From NCBI RefSeq assembly GCF_900090195.1, contig NZ_LT607803.1, forward strand, positions 1,550,001 through 1,614,000: a stretch of 64,000 bases of DNA, written 5' to 3'. The translations under genes and the position numbers were made by a program. This DNA is from Variovorax sp. HW608. GTDB lineage: Bacteria; Pseudomonadota; Gammaproteobacteria; Burkholderiales; Burkholderiaceae_C. Below the pieces are notes generated by a model. The model saw only the letters and a list, made by a program, of their open reading frames with translations, did no database searches and was not told where the DNA came from. This document shows, piece after piece, positions 18,489 through 26,837 of the stretch. Numbering within the stretch: position 1 is the first letter of the stretch; each line of letters begins with the position of its first letter.

Positions 18489-18682
18489 CATTTTTCCTTC
18501 ATATCGATGCCGAGCACGCCATTGCGCCCCCAGCTGTCCTTGGGCGTGTCGTGGATCACGACGTGGAGGTGGTCCGGCTTGCATCCTGCGTGGTCGACCA
18601 TGGCCTGCGTGATGGCCTTGACCAGATTTCGCTTCTGGTCGACCGTTCGACCCTCCCACATTTCGACGATGACGAATGGCAT
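18488..18682 (-). CDS. 4-oxalocrotonate tautomerase family protein
   Basis: This is a 64-residue protein starting M-P-F-V-I-V-E, so Pro1 is available as catalytic base after Met removal, with the usual Q-K-R-N-L-V-K-A-I-T helix. Tautomerases of this size move double bonds in keto/enol acids from ring-cleavage or deamination. The ATG at 18682 has AAGGAG seven bases upstream. It overlaps the isochorismatase-VOC gene and follows the PhyH-like gene almost directly, so it belongs to the same operon. The substrate is unknown; an enol or enamine acid from the pathway is a reasonable guess. Confidence 0.85.
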   Translation of the reverse strand: MPFVIVEMWEGRTVDQKRNLVKAITQAMVDHAGCKPDHLHVVIHDTPKDSWGRNGVLGIDMKEK

Positions 18683-18683
18683 G

Positions 18684-19358
18684 TCAGTGCTCCTTAGGTT
18701 GAATTCCTGCCCAACGCGGGACGAGGAGTGAGAAGCCCGTGACGAAGTCGTTGCCCGCACGGTCTTCGCCGCGCACGAGCCAGAGCGGCCGGACGGCATG
18801 GTTGATGAGCGGCTGTTCCTCCATGGCGATCCAGTTGGCCGGCGCGCGGGCGTCGCGAAGAAAGTGGCTGGTCGCCGGCATATAGCGGATCACATAGAGA
18901 GGCTCGCCCGGATCCAGCGACGGCAGCCCGGACACAACGCGGTCCAGTTCAATGCAGGTCAGGGGCTGCACCTGCTCCGGCGCCACGAGCACCACTGCGC
19001 CTGCCAGTGGCATAACAGGCCAGTAGCGCCCTTCGCGGCCTTCATCGACGAAACGCTGGTACGAGGCCGCTTCCAGGTGCAGTTCGGAATCCCACAGCAC
19101 GATGTCCGGACCGATCGCCGACTGCACCCGATCCACGATGCCCGGGTCTTCGCACAGGTCCAGGAAGCGCCAGGCATCCGTGCGTGCGGCCGCATGGCCC
19201 CACGGATTGTGAAGACCCGACAGCCGTTCCAGCCGCGGACGTGGCCTGAGCCTGGCGAGTTCCCGCGTCGCCCCGCGCAGGTCTGCGATGCGCTGGACCG
19301 TGCTCCGGGAACGGGGCGCTACCCCGCCGGTCGCGGCTTCGCGAAGTCCGGTCTCCAT
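18684..19358 (-). CDS. uncharacterised protein, weakly like phytanoyl-CoA dioxygenase (PhyH)
   Basis: This is a 224-residue protein without a signal peptide. The segment G-P-D-I-V-L-W-D-S-E-L-H and the later W-P-V-M-P-L-A-G-A-V-V-L-V-A-P resemble the PhyH fold, where L-G-P-D-I-L-L-W precedes the iron site. I cannot find the His-x-Asp iron pair, so if related it may not bind iron in the usual way. The start at 19358 is the first good Met, close to the upstream stop (19361); its ribosome site is weak. It lies inside the long operon between the amidohydrolase and the tautomerase. I do not claim an activity. Confidence 0.6.
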   Translation of the reverse strand: METGLREAATGGVAPRSRSTVQRIADLRGATRELARLRPRPRLERLSGLHNPWGHAAARTDAWRFLDLCEDPGIVDRVQSAIGPDIVLWDSELHLEAASYQRFVDEGREGRYWPVMPLAGAVVLVAPEQVQPLTCIELDRVVSGLPSLDPGEPLYVIRYMPATSHFLRDARAPANWIAMEEQPLINHAVRPLWLVRGEDRAGNDFVTGFSLLVPRWAGIQPKEH

Positions 19359-19360
19359 GG

Positions 19361-20707
19361 TCACGAGGCCCGGGAAAGGCAACGGCCGCGGCCGAAGAGA
19401 CTTTCGTCGACCTTGCCGTTCTCGTAGACGACCGCGCCCCGCGACACCGTGAGCACGGGCCATCCCTTGAGCTTCCAGCCCTCATAAATGCAGGTGCCCT
19501 TGCCGGTGTGGTGGACGGTGCGCTCTTCGTCGAGGTCGACGAGGACAAGGTCGGCGTCGAAGCCCACCTCGATGTTGCCCTTGCGTGGCCACAGGCCGAA
19601 GCGGCGCGCGGGATTGGCCGAATTGAGCTGGACCAGCCGCGACAGCGGCAAGCCCCGCTGATGCACGCCGAAGTGCAGCATCAGAGACAACTCCCACGGA
19701 AAGGACACCACGCCGGGCAGCTCGGTCCAGAGATCTTCGAGCTTCTTCGGCAGGAAGGGCACGTGATCGGTGCCCAGGCTGTAGACCGAACCGTTCATCA
19801 CGCCGCGCCACAATCCCTCCTGCTCTTCCTTGTCGCGCAGCGGCGGAGAGATCTTGGCGCGCATGTCGAGGTCGCTGTCGTAGGCCGTGCGCGTGAGGTA
19901 GTGCTGGCAGGTCTCGACGGTGACATGCACGCCGCGCGCCTGCGCCTCGGCAGCCAGCACCGGACCCATCCCGACGGAAGTGTGGACGAGGTGAAGCGAG
20001 CAGCCCGTGCGCTCCGCGAGGAAGATCATGCGGCGGATGGTTTCGACCTCGCAGAAGGCGGGGCGGGATTCCGTGTAGGCGCCAAGGTCCTGACGCCCTG
20101 TCGCCTTGATCTCGTTCTTCATCCAGGCGGCGATCTGCGTGTTCTCGCAGTGGACGTTGATGAGCGCGCCGGGGATCTTGGCCAGGATGCGCATCGCGGC
20201 GTACACCCAGCCATCGGTCGCCGGCACGATGCCGATCGGGTTGTCGGGCTCATAGCCGAAGTAGCACTTGAACGAACGCACGCCGGTCTTCTGGACGATC
20301 TCGGGAATCTCGGCGATGTGCTCCTCGCGCTGGATACCGAAGTGGAAGCCGAAGTCGATGATCGAGTTCTCTTCGCCCAGCGCCTTGCGCTCTTCGTAGA
20401 ACGGCAGATAGGAAGGCTTGAGATTGCGGATGTAGAGCAGCGCCGTAGTCACGCCACCGGAGGCGGCCGCCGCCGTCTCGGTACGCATGTCTTCGGCATA
20501 CGGGTACTTGACGCCCAGGTGGCAATGCGGATCGATCACGCCCGGCATCAGCACGCGGCCCCCGGCGTCGATCTCGCGATGGCCTCTTGGCAAGGCGCTG
20601 TCGGCGCCAGTCAGGACGATCTTGCCGTCCTTGACGGCCACACCGCCGTGGAATTCTCCATCGTGGCGAACCACGCGTGCGTTGCGAATCACCAGATCGG
20701 CGCTCAT
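19361..20707 (-). CDS. cyclic amidohydrolase (dihydroorotase / dihydropyrimidinase family)
   Basis: This is a 448-residue amidohydrolase with the D-P-H-C-H metal motif (His61, His63). Lys147 in S-F-K-C-Y-F-G is the likely carboxylated bridging lysine, later His residues sit in H-C-E-N and H-L-V-H, and the metal Asp is in G-T-D-H-V-P-F. These features place it with hydantoinase, dihydropyrimidinase, allantoinase and dihydroorotase, which open cyclic amides and imides. The ATG at 20707 overlaps the stop of the DpaA-like gene (ATGA) and has AAGGAG upstream. In this operon it probably opens a lactam, hydantoin-like or imide ring of the imported compound. Confidence 0.9.
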   Translation of the reverse strand: MSADLVIRNARVVRHDGEFHGGVAVKDGKIVLTGADSALPRGHREIDAGGRVLMPGVIDPHCHLGVKYPYAEDMRTETAAAASGGVTTALLYIRNLKPSYLPFYEERKALGEENSIIDFGFHFGIQREEHIAEIPEIVQKTGVRSFKCYFGYEPDNPIGIVPATDGWVYAAMRILAKIPGALINVHCENTQIAAWMKNEIKATGRQDLGAYTESRPAFCEVETIRRMIFLAERTGCSLHLVHTSVGMGPVLAAEAQARGVHVTVETCQHYLTRTAYDSDLDMRAKISPPLRDKEEQEGLWRGVMNGSVYSLGTDHVPFLPKKLEDLWTELPGVVSFPWELSLMLHFGVHQRGLPLSRLVQLNSANPARRFGLWPRKGNIEVGFDADLVLVDLDEERTVHHTGKGTCIYEGWKLKGWPVLTVSRGAVVYENGKVDESLFGRGRCLSRAS

Positions 20708-21594
20708 TGCTTCTCCTTCAGGATGTTGTCGATGCGGCGCTGCACGCCGCTCCATTGGCTTCGGCCGACGGTGATGGGTGCGCGCGCGCCGAGTCCGCGG
20801 GCCCAGACGAACTTGAGCCCGAGCTCCTGCGCGGCGCCGCGGTCGATGCCGCCGGGCGGCGCGGCGAGATCGACGAGCAGGGCATGCTTGGGCAATGTCT
20901 CGAGCAAGTCGCGTCCGAGAACGCGCGCCGGCACGCTGGCGATGACGATATCCGTGCCCGGAAGTACCCGGGCCAGGTCGGACAGTTCGTGCGAATCGGC
21001 ACCCGCGGCGTATGCCGCCGCGCGTTGCACCGGATTGCGCGCGGCGACGTGGACATGTGCGCCGAGCGCAAGCAATGTGTGGGTGACCAATGACCCGATC
21101 GTCCCCTGCCCCACCAGGCACACCTTGGCCTTGTGGATCGTGATGTCGGTGTTCTCGATCAGCACCTTGAGCATGCCTTCGACGATCGCCGGTCCACGCA
21201 GCAGCATGAGGTCCTCATCCCACTCGTACTCATGCAGGCTGATGTTGAGCGCTTCGCAATGGGCCTTGAGCTTGGGGTCCGCCCACCCCAGGATGATGTG
21301 CCCCGGACGGCGCATGCCGGCCAGCATCTCGCGATCCGGGATGATGCGTTCAGTGCACTGCGGCGCGAAGAGCGCACCGTCCGGTGCGATGCCCGGGATG
21401 GGAAAGAGCGCGATGTCGGCACCTTCCAGCGCCTCACGCGCGCTCGCTGCACAAACAGCGCCGGCGATGCCCTGTTCGGGCCACGGAAATCCGTAAACAC
21501 GCACCTGGGCTCCGGCCGCAACCGCACAGCGGGCGATTTCCTGTTCGCGACGATCGCCGCCCACGATCGCAATGACGACTTGGTCCCAGTTCAT
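20704..21594 (-). CDS. dipicolinate synthase subunit A-like dehydrogenase
   Basis: This is a 296-residue protein that matches the two-domain layout of SpoVFA/DpaA, the A subunit of dipicolinate synthase of spore formers. It has an N-terminal I-V-G-G-D-R-R-E-Q-E-I-A segment, a middle N-T-D-I-T-I-H motif, a Rossmann fold with V-G-Q-G-T-I-G, and D-L-A-A-P-P-G-G-I-D near the C terminus. No gene for the DpaB flavoprotein is seen nearby. The host is presumably not a spore former, so the protein is likely recruited to oxidise or reduce a related cyclic imino dicarboxylate. It is coupled by ATGA overlaps to the genes on both sides. Confidence 0.83.
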   Translation of the reverse strand: MNWDQVVIAIVGGDRREQEIARCAVAAGAQVRVYGFPWPEQGIAGAVCAASAREALEGADIALFPIPGIAPDGALFAPQCTERIIPDREMLAGMRRPGHIILGWADPKLKAHCEALNISLHEYEWDEDLMLLRGPAIVEGMLKVLIENTDITIHKAKVCLVGQGTIGSLVTHTLLALGAHVHVAARNPVQRAAAYAAGADSHELSDLARVLPGTDIVIASVPARVLGRDLLETLPKHALLVDLAAPPGGIDRGAAQELGLKFVWARGLGARAPITVGRSQWSGVQRRIDNILKEKQ

Positions 21595-22679
21595 GACTGC
21601 CTCACACGTTGAAGAAGTTCGGATTTCGACAGGCCCGCGATGCCCATCGCCTCGGCGGTACGTCCGCCCTTGCTGTAGTCGACACCCACCAGCGCTTGCG
21701 CGAGCGTGAAGAGCGAGCGCGCGACCGGCGTGGCCACGCCGGCGATCGCGGCGAGTTCGAGGAAGGGAAGCAGACCATGACCGAAGTCCTCCCGGTAGTA
21801 CCTGTGCTGGAGCGAGTCAGGGCCCTTGATCCGCTGGTTGGCCTCGCCGCCCGCGATCGCGGCCACGAAGTCCTGCGAGTCAGTGACGGACGATTCCACA
21901 GTGCCGATCAGCTTCATTTCGTCGACCAGGTTGGGCAGGCGATGGCCGAAGGCGGCCGCCACGGCCAGTCGCTCGTCGTCGAGCGCGCGCATGGTGCGCG
22001 CAACCCCGGGCGTCATGGCCTGGACGTAGAAGGTGAAATCGCCGCGCGTCGCCTCGACCCAGGCCGCCGCGAGGACCGCGCCCGGCGGATGCAACACCAG
22101 GTTGGCATTGGCGAGTGCCGACGCGAGCACGTCGCCGACCGGTGTGGCGCCCGGGAACAAGTCGCATGCCACGGACAGTGCCGCCTCGCCACCGGGCAGC
22201 GCCGCCGCACGCACTTGGCGCGCCCGACCGCTCACGGTCACGGCATCGGGCTCGTACTTGCGCGCGACGTAGGTCAGTGTCGAGAACTCGGCGATCGGCG
22301 GCAGATCGGCGCGCACGCTTCGCAAGGCTTGCGCGAATTCCAGCGCGCCGCCGGTGTGCCCGGGATTCAGCACCACCGGACGGTTCGCCGGCCAGCACGC
22401 GGCGGCGAGCGCACGCGCGACAGGCGCATGCGAGAAGGTCGGCAGTGTCACGACCGCCGCATCGACGCCCTTGATGGCTTCCGAGAGCTCGGCCGTGATC
22501 AGCGTGGGCCGTGCAATGCCTTCGCCGAGAACGCCTTCGTAGCGCACGCCACCGAGTTCCTGGAAGGGGCTCAGCGTTTCTGGAGAGCGATTCCAGAGCA
22601 CAACCTCATGGCCGGCTCGCGTGAGTTCGGCCACGGCCGCGGCCCCACCGGCGCCGGCGCCCAATATGGATACTTTCAT
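21591..22679 (-). CDS. octopine/nopaline (opine) dehydrogenase-family protein
   Basis: This is a 362-residue protein beginning M-K-V-S-I-L-G-A-G-A-G-G, a dinucleotide-binding turn. A C-terminal helical domain contains N-L-V-L-H-P-P-G-A-V, where the His corresponds to the catalytic His of octopine-type dehydrogenases. Family members reversibly join an amino acid and a keto acid into a secondary-amine opine using NAD(P)H, or cleave opines oxidatively. The ATG at 22679 is the homologous start; upstream codons in frame overlap the ATPase gene and are not believed. With the importer upstream, cleaving an imported opine-like secondary amine is a plausible role. Confidence 0.86.
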   Translation of the reverse strand: MKVSILGAGAGGAAAVAELTRAGHEVVLWNRSPETLSPFQELGGVRYEGVLGEGIARPTLITAELSEAIKGVDAAVVTLPTFSHAPVARALAAACWPANRPVVLNPGHTGGALEFAQALRSVRADLPPIAEFSTLTYVARKYEPDAVTVSGRARQVRAAALPGGEAALSVACDLFPGATPVGDVLASALANANLVLHPPGAVLAAAWVEATRGDFTFYVQAMTPGVARTMRALDDERLAVAAAFGHRLPNLVDEMKLIGTVESSVTDSQDFVAAIAGGEANQRIKGPDSLQHRYYREDFGHGLLPFLELAAIAGVATPVARSLFTLAQALVGVDYSKGGRTAEAMGIAGLSKSELLQRVRQS

Positions 22680-22695
22680 TCTTGCCTCTGTCTGG

Positions 22696-23484
22696 TCAGT
22701 GCGCGACGAGCACGCCCTTGGCTTCGAACATCTCGCGCACCTGCCGGACGTGGTGCTGGAAGGCGGGGTCCTCATGGATACCGCTCCAACGTCTCGGTCT
22801 CGGGATATCGATGGCGAGATCCAGGTCCACGCGGCCGGGCCGCGGCGACATGACGATGACCCGATCGGCGAGGAACACCGCTTCATCGATGCCGTGGGTG
22901 ATGAACAGCACCGTGTTGCGCAGACGGATCCACATGGTCTGCAGATCCATGATCATCTGCTCGCGCGTCAGCGCGTCGAGCGCGCCGAAAGGCTCGTCCA
23001 TCAAGAGCAGCCCCGGCTCCTGGATCAAGGCACGGCAGATCGCCACGCGCTGGCGCATGCCGCCCGAAAGCTCGGAGGGAAACTTGTCGGCAAAGCCCTT
23101 GAGCCCGACCTGCGCCAGCAGTTCGCGCGCCCGGTCGGTGTAGGCCTTGCGATCCAGGCCCTTGATCTCGATAGGCAGCAGGATGTTGTCGAGAATGCTG
23201 CGCCAATAGAGCAGCAGGTCGGACTGGAAGACGACGCCAGCCTTTGGATGTGGCTTGACCACAATGTCGCCGTCGATTCCCAGTCGCCCGGAACTCACCG
23301 GTGTGAGGCCCGCCAGGAGCGACAGCAACGTGCTCTTGCCGCACCCGCTGGGGCCCACAATGGCGACAAAGCTGCCTGGCTTGATGTCGAGGTCGACCCG
23401 ATCCAGCGCAAGCACGTCGTCGCCTGCGCGCACCTCGTAGGACTTGGAGACGCCTTCGATTGTGACGGCGGCTGCGCTACTCAT
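22696..23484 (-). CDS. nitrate/sulfonate/taurine-type ABC transporter ATP-binding protein
   Basis: This is a 262-residue ABC ATPase with Walker A G-P-S-G-C-G-K-S-T (44-52), signature L-S-G-G-M-R-Q-R and Walker B L-L-L-M-D-E-P-F-G-A-L-D. The G-C-G-K-S-T and E-P-F-G-A-L-D forms are typical of the TauB/SsuB/NrtD group. The ATG at 23484 has GGGAG nine bases upstream. It energises the importer made of the neighbouring permease and binding protein. It is 16 bases from the opine-dehydrogenase gene, so transport and catabolism are co-transcribed. Confidence 0.93.
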   Translation of the reverse strand: MSSAAAVTIEGVSKSYEVRAGDDVLALDRVDLDIKPGSFVAIVGPSGCGKSTLLSLLAGLTPVSSGRLGIDGDIVVKPHPKAGVVFQSDLLLYWRSILDNILLPIEIKGLDRKAYTDRARELLAQVGLKGFADKFPSELSGGMRQRVAICRALIQEPGLLLMDEPFGALDALTREQMIMDLQTMWIRLRNTVLFITHGIDEAVFLADRVIVMSPRPGRVDLDLAIDIPRPRRWSGIHEDPAFQHHVRQVREMFEAKGVLVAH

Positions 23485-23554
23485 CGCGTCGACTCCCGGC
23501 GCCGGCTCGCAGGACGCGTTCCTTCGCATACTTCAGGTTCATGGCGGATTCCCA

Positions 23555-24379
23555 TCATTTGGCGCTCTCGCGGTGAAACGAAACTTTGCTCTCGACGAGC
23601 GCAAGGACGAAATACAGCAGCACGCCGATCAGTGAGATCGTGACGACGGTTGCGAAATTCAGGGTGGTATCGAACTGCGAGTTCGCCTGGAGTTGCAGGT
23701 AGCCGAGACCGCGTTCGGCGGCGATGTACTCGCCGATGATCGCGCCGATGACTGCCAGCGAGATCGCGACCTTGAGGCCGCCGAAGATGCTCGGCAGCGC
23801 TGCCGGCAGGCGAACCTTGAAGAAGGTCTGCGCCTCGGTCGCGCCCATCGACCGGACCATGTTCACGAGCCCCTTGTCGAGCGACTGCAGGCCGACCACC
23901 GTCGAGATCACGATCGGGAAGAACGAGATCAGGAAGGCCAGGCTGATCTTCGGCGCCCAGCCGTAGCCGAGGTAGAGCACGAGCAGCGGCGCGAGCGCGA
24001 TCTTCGGAACGGTCTGCAGTGCCACGAGAAGCGGATACACCGCGCGCTCGAAGACTTTCGAATAGAAGATCGCCAGTGCCAGCGGGATGCCGACCATTAC
24101 GCCGGAGAGAAAGCCGCCCAGCACTTCGAGCAGAGTGATGTACGAATGCGTCGCGAGAAGGTTGAAGTCGGTCACCATTCGCTTCGCGATTGCGAGTGGC
24201 GTCGGCAGAACGAACTCCGAGAGGCCTGACAGGGGCACCGCGAGTTGCCAAAGCACGAGTACACCGATCGCCAGCAGCACGGAGGCGTAGCGCTCGACGA
24301 ATCTGATGCGCGGCGGCTTCTTCTTCGTGCTTCTGGAGACGGGCATTGCGACGATTCCGGGGTGTTTGAGTTCTGTCAT
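23555..24379 (-). CDS. nitrate/sulfonate/taurine-type ABC transporter permease
   Basis: This is a 274-residue inner-membrane protein with a basic N terminus (K-K-K-P-P-R-I-R-F), about six hydrophobic segments and the permease loop M-G-A-T-E-A-Q-T-F-F-K-V-R-L-P-A-A-L-P-S-I, typical of SsuC/TauC-type BPD_transp_1 permeases. It forms the channel, probably as a homodimer because only one permease gene is present. The gene is between the binding-protein and ATPase genes. The start ATG at 24379 is in good context for the family length. Confidence 0.93.
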   Translation of the reverse strand: MTELKHPGIVAMPVSRSTKKKPPRIRFVERYASVLLAIGVLVLWQLAVPLSGLSEFVLPTPLAIAKRMVTDFNLLATHSYITLLEVLGGFLSGVMVGIPLALAIFYSKVFERAVYPLLVALQTVPKIALAPLLVLYLGYGWAPKISLAFLISFFPIVISTVVGLQSLDKGLVNMVRSMGATEAQTFFKVRLPAALPSIFGGLKVAISLAVIGAIIGEYIAAERGLGYLQLQANSQFDTTLNFATVVTISLIGVLLYFVLALVESKVSFHRESAK

Positions 24380-24392
24380 GGATCACCTTGGG

Positions 24393-25394
24393 CTACGGCT
24401 GGGTCAGCAGGTCATTGGTATAGAAGGTCTCGGTCGGCCTCGGCGCACCGATGCCTTCGTCAGTCTTCAGGAGCTCGAGCGCTTGCGCGATCGTTTTCGG
24501 GTCCGTCCACCCGAGCGGCTTGCCGGGCGGTGCTTCGATCGCTTCCATCGTCGCCCGCACCTGTTCTTCGATAACCTCCGGCGCCGGCCCGCCCTTCCAG
24601 GCCTTCGAAATCGCCGATGTCGCAGCCTTCGGGTCCTTCCGGGTTGCCTCGATGCCCTGGTTCACCGCCGCGAGATAGCGCTTGAGTACGTCGGGCTTCT
24701 TTGCAATCGCGGCGTTGCTCGATACCGCGGCCAGCCCGGGGATCGCCAGGCCGTTCTGGGCGAGGTCGAGCGTCGGGAATTTCGTACCGATGCGCGCCTC
24801 GATGATCGGGAGGTCGTTGTTCTTGTAGACGCTGACCACGTCGACCTGCTTCTGCAGGAATTGGGGCACGCGCGATTGCGCGTCCATCTGGACCTTCTTC
24901 ACCTTGGTGCAGTCGATGTGGTTGACGGCACAGAAGACCGCCAGATAGGAGGTTCCCGTTTCACCCACGGAGTGCGCGACGGTCTTGCCTTCCAGGTCCT
25001 TGGGCTTGAGCACTGGCTTGTCCGGCTGCGAGATCAGCACCACGGGCGTCTTCGGTTGATAGAGGGCAATGATCTTGACGGGCATGCCCTTCTGGATCGC
25101 GGACACCGCGAAGATGGCGGGCATGACCACGACGTCCTCCTGGCCCTGCAGCAGTGCGCCCAGCGCGGCCGGTGCGCCGGCGCCCTCCCCCATCCGGACA
25201 TCGAGCTTGTTGGCCGCATACATTCCCTGTTCCTGCGCCAGGTACAGATGGGCGTACTCGCCCTTGAGTTTCCAGCTGAAGCGCACATTGACATCGTCCG
25301 CAGCCCAGGCTGCCGAGGTCAGTGCGAACGCCGCCGCAACGGCTGCCGCTCGAATGCCGCAAGTCAATGAAATGGCCGAATAATGGAAACGCAT
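24393..25394 (-). CDS. ABC transporter substrate-binding protein (NMT1/SsuA-like)
   Basis: This is a 333-residue exported protein. A signal peptide ends at A-W-A-A-D (about residue 32), then the family pattern W-K-L-K-G-E-Y-A-H-L-Y-L-A-Q-E-Q-G-M-Y-A follows, as in NMT1/THI5-like and SsuA binding proteins for sulfonates, pyrimidine precursors and aromatic acids. The ligand is not deducible. It is the first gene of the nine-gene minus-strand operon and starts 110 bases from the GntR operator (25504-25522). Ligand capture for the importer encoded next is the expected role. Confidence 0.92.
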   Translation of the reverse strand: MRFHYSAISLTCGIRAAAVAAAFALTSAAWAADDVNVRFSWKLKGEYAHLYLAQEQGMYAANKLDVRMGEGAGAPAALGALLQGQEDVVVMPAIFAVSAIQKGMPVKIIALYQPKTPVVLISQPDKPVLKPKDLEGKTVAHSVGETGTSYLAVFCAVNHIDCTKVKKVQMDAQSRVPQFLQKQVDVVSVYKNNDLPIIEARIGTKFPTLDLAQNGLAIPGLAAVSSNAAIAKKPDVLKRYLAAVNQGIEATRKDPKAATSAISKAWKGGPAPEVIEEQVRATMEAIEAPPGKPLGWTDPKTIAQALELLKTDEGIGAPRPTETFYTNDLLTQP

Positions 25395-25502
25395 GAAATA
25401 CCTGCCATGGGGTTGGGTGAATGAACCGGGGCCGAAACTTGCGTGAGCGGCTGGCCGGGACTAGGGTTGGCGATCTCGCATCTGTTCTCTGTGTTTTCTC
25501 TA

Positions 25503-25532
25503 TTGATCACTAAGTGTGATCACACCTATAAT
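25503..25532 (+). promoter_or_regulatory. gntR promoter with overlapping TGATCAC-N5-GTGATCA operator
   Basis: A perfect -10 TATAAT (25527-25532) lies 18 bases after a -35 TTGATC (25503-25508), pointing at gntR. The operator TGATCAC-TAAGT-GTGATCA occupies 25504-25522, so a bound repressor would cover the -35 and spacer. The same arms with the same five-base spacing recur at 31755-31773. The site sits in the gap shared with the importer operon (start 25394), so it can control both directions. Binding by the adjacent GntR protein is inferred from position, symmetry and the GntR-like half-site. Confidence 0.8.
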
Positions 25533-25591
25533 CGCCAACAACCGGGTTAACCCGCACTCCACGCAAAGTACACATTCCCAGAGGGAGCGCC

Positions 25592-26338
25592 ATGGAAAAG
25601 ATCGCCAGCCGCCGTCAAGCGGACATCGCGGAAGAGCCGAGCAAACGGGCACGCGGCAGCGTCCCGGAAGAAGTCTTCCAAAGGCTGCGACGAGGACTGA
25701 TGGTGGGCGCCTTCGTGCCCGGGCAGGTGATGAGCCTGCGCAAGCTGGCCGCCAGCTTCGGTACCAGTCCGATGCCGATTCGAGAGGCGCTGACGCGCCT
25801 GGTCGTGATCAACGCGCTGGAGGACACGACGAGCGGTTCGGTCCGCGTGCCCCGTCTCACGCCCAAGAAGCTCAATGAGCTTTTCGCCGTGAGGGAATTG
25901 ATCGAAGGCATGGCCACGGAGATGGCCTGCAACAACTGCACGCCAGCCCTGCTCAAGTCGCTGACGAACATCAACAACGACCTTCTCGAGGCAATCGCAA
26001 AGCGCAACCTGATCGGCTGCCTGTCGTCCAACCAGCGATTTCATTTCACGCTGTACGAGGCGTCCGGTACCGAGGTGGTCATGCCGCTCGTCGAATCCCT
26101 TTGGCTGCAATTCGGGCCCACGATGTACTTGTCGCTGCTATCCCCGGACATGCCATGGGACGCATCGGCACACGTCGAAATCCTCGAAGGTCTTCGAGCG
26201 AAAAAACCTGGCGTTGCGAAGCGCGGGGTGCTGCGCGACATTCGAAACACTGCGCAGTCATTGGCGCCCGCGCTTGCCGAACTGCAGGCAACCGATTTGC
26301 TCTCCGCCCCGCTCGACGATCTCTATTTCGGCAACTGA
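25592..26338 (+). CDS. GntR-family transcriptional regulator (FadR/FCD subgroup)
   Basis: This is a 248-residue protein. The winged helix-turn-helix at about 25-95 contains L-R-K-L-A-A-S-F-G-T-S-P-M-P-I-R-E-A-L, which is the GntR recognition region. An all-helical FCD ligand domain follows. The R-E-L-I-E-G-M-A-T-E segment is typical of the FCD start, but the metal-binding His pattern is only partly clear. It is divergent from the nine-gene catabolic operon and followed by ridA- and cobW-like genes. The promoter has a perfect operator dyad, so it is probably autoregulated and represses the two flanking catabolic operons. Confidence 0.93.
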   Translation: MEKIASRRQADIAEEPSKRARGSVPEEVFQRLRRGLMVGAFVPGQVMSLRKLAASFGTSPMPIREALTRLVVINALEDTTSGSVRVPRLTPKKLNELFAVRELIEGMATEMACNNCTPALLKSLTNINNDLLEAIAKRNLIGCLSSNQRFHFTLYEASGTEVVMPLVESLWLQFGPTMYLSLLSPDMPWDASAHVEILEGLRAKKPGVAKRGVLRDIRNTAQSLAPALAELQATDLLSAPLDDLYFGN

Positions 26339-26364
26339 TCCACCCATCACAGGACTTGAAGGAC

Positions 26365-26835
26365 ATGACTCAGCAAGGACACGACGCCCGTCTCAAGCAG
26401 CTTGGCATCGAATTGCCGAATCCAGTGGCGCCCGCAGCCAACTACATCCCGGCTCGCAAGAGTGGCTCGAGGATGTACATCGCCGGCCAAGTGCCAACCG
26501 CGGACGGCAAGGACCAGTACGTCGGCAAGGTCGGAAGAGACGTGTCGATCGAAGATGCCCAGAAGGCAGCGCGGCTGTGTGCAATCAACATCCTCGCGCA
26601 GTTGCGCACTGCGCTGGGAGGGAGCCTGGACCGCGTGGCGGGCTGCGTGCGCTTGGGCGGTTTCGTCAATGCGACGCCAGAGTTCGGCGAGCACCCCAAG
26701 GTCATCAATGGCGCTTCGGATCTGATGGTCGAGGTGTTCGGTGACGCAGGCAGGCATGCGCGAGCGGCAGTCGGCTGCAATTCGCTGCCGCGCAATGTCG
26801 CTGTGGAAGTGGACGCCATTTTCGAGATCGTCTGA
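26365..26835 (+). CDS. RidA/YjgF-family protein
   Basis: This is a 156-residue Rid-family protein of the longer type beginning with L-K-Q-L-G-I-E-L-P, then S-R-M-Y-I-A-G-Q-V-P and ending N-V-A-V-E-V-D-A-I-F. RidA proteins speed hydrolysis of reactive enamine/imine intermediates, preventing damage to PLP enzymes; other Rid groups act within specific pathways. The start at 26365 follows GAAGGA. It is 26 bases downstream of gntR and 2 bases from the cobW gene. Its presence fits a pathway where the opine- or DpaA-like dehydrogenases produce imines. Confidence 0.88.
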   Translation: MTQQGHDARLKQLGIELPNPVAPAANYIPARKSGSRMYIAGQVPTADGKDQYVGKVGRDVSIEDAQKAARLCAINILAQLRTALGGSLDRVAGCVRLGGFVNATPEFGEHPKVINGASDLMVEVFGDAGRHARAAVGCNSLPRNVAVEVDAIFEIV

Positions 26836-26837
26836 AC

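Noticed and set aside
19508..21496. Long plus-strand open frame opposite the amidohydrolase and DpaA-like genes
   Set aside because: It is antisense to two overlapping genes with clear motifs and has no ribosome site or domain.
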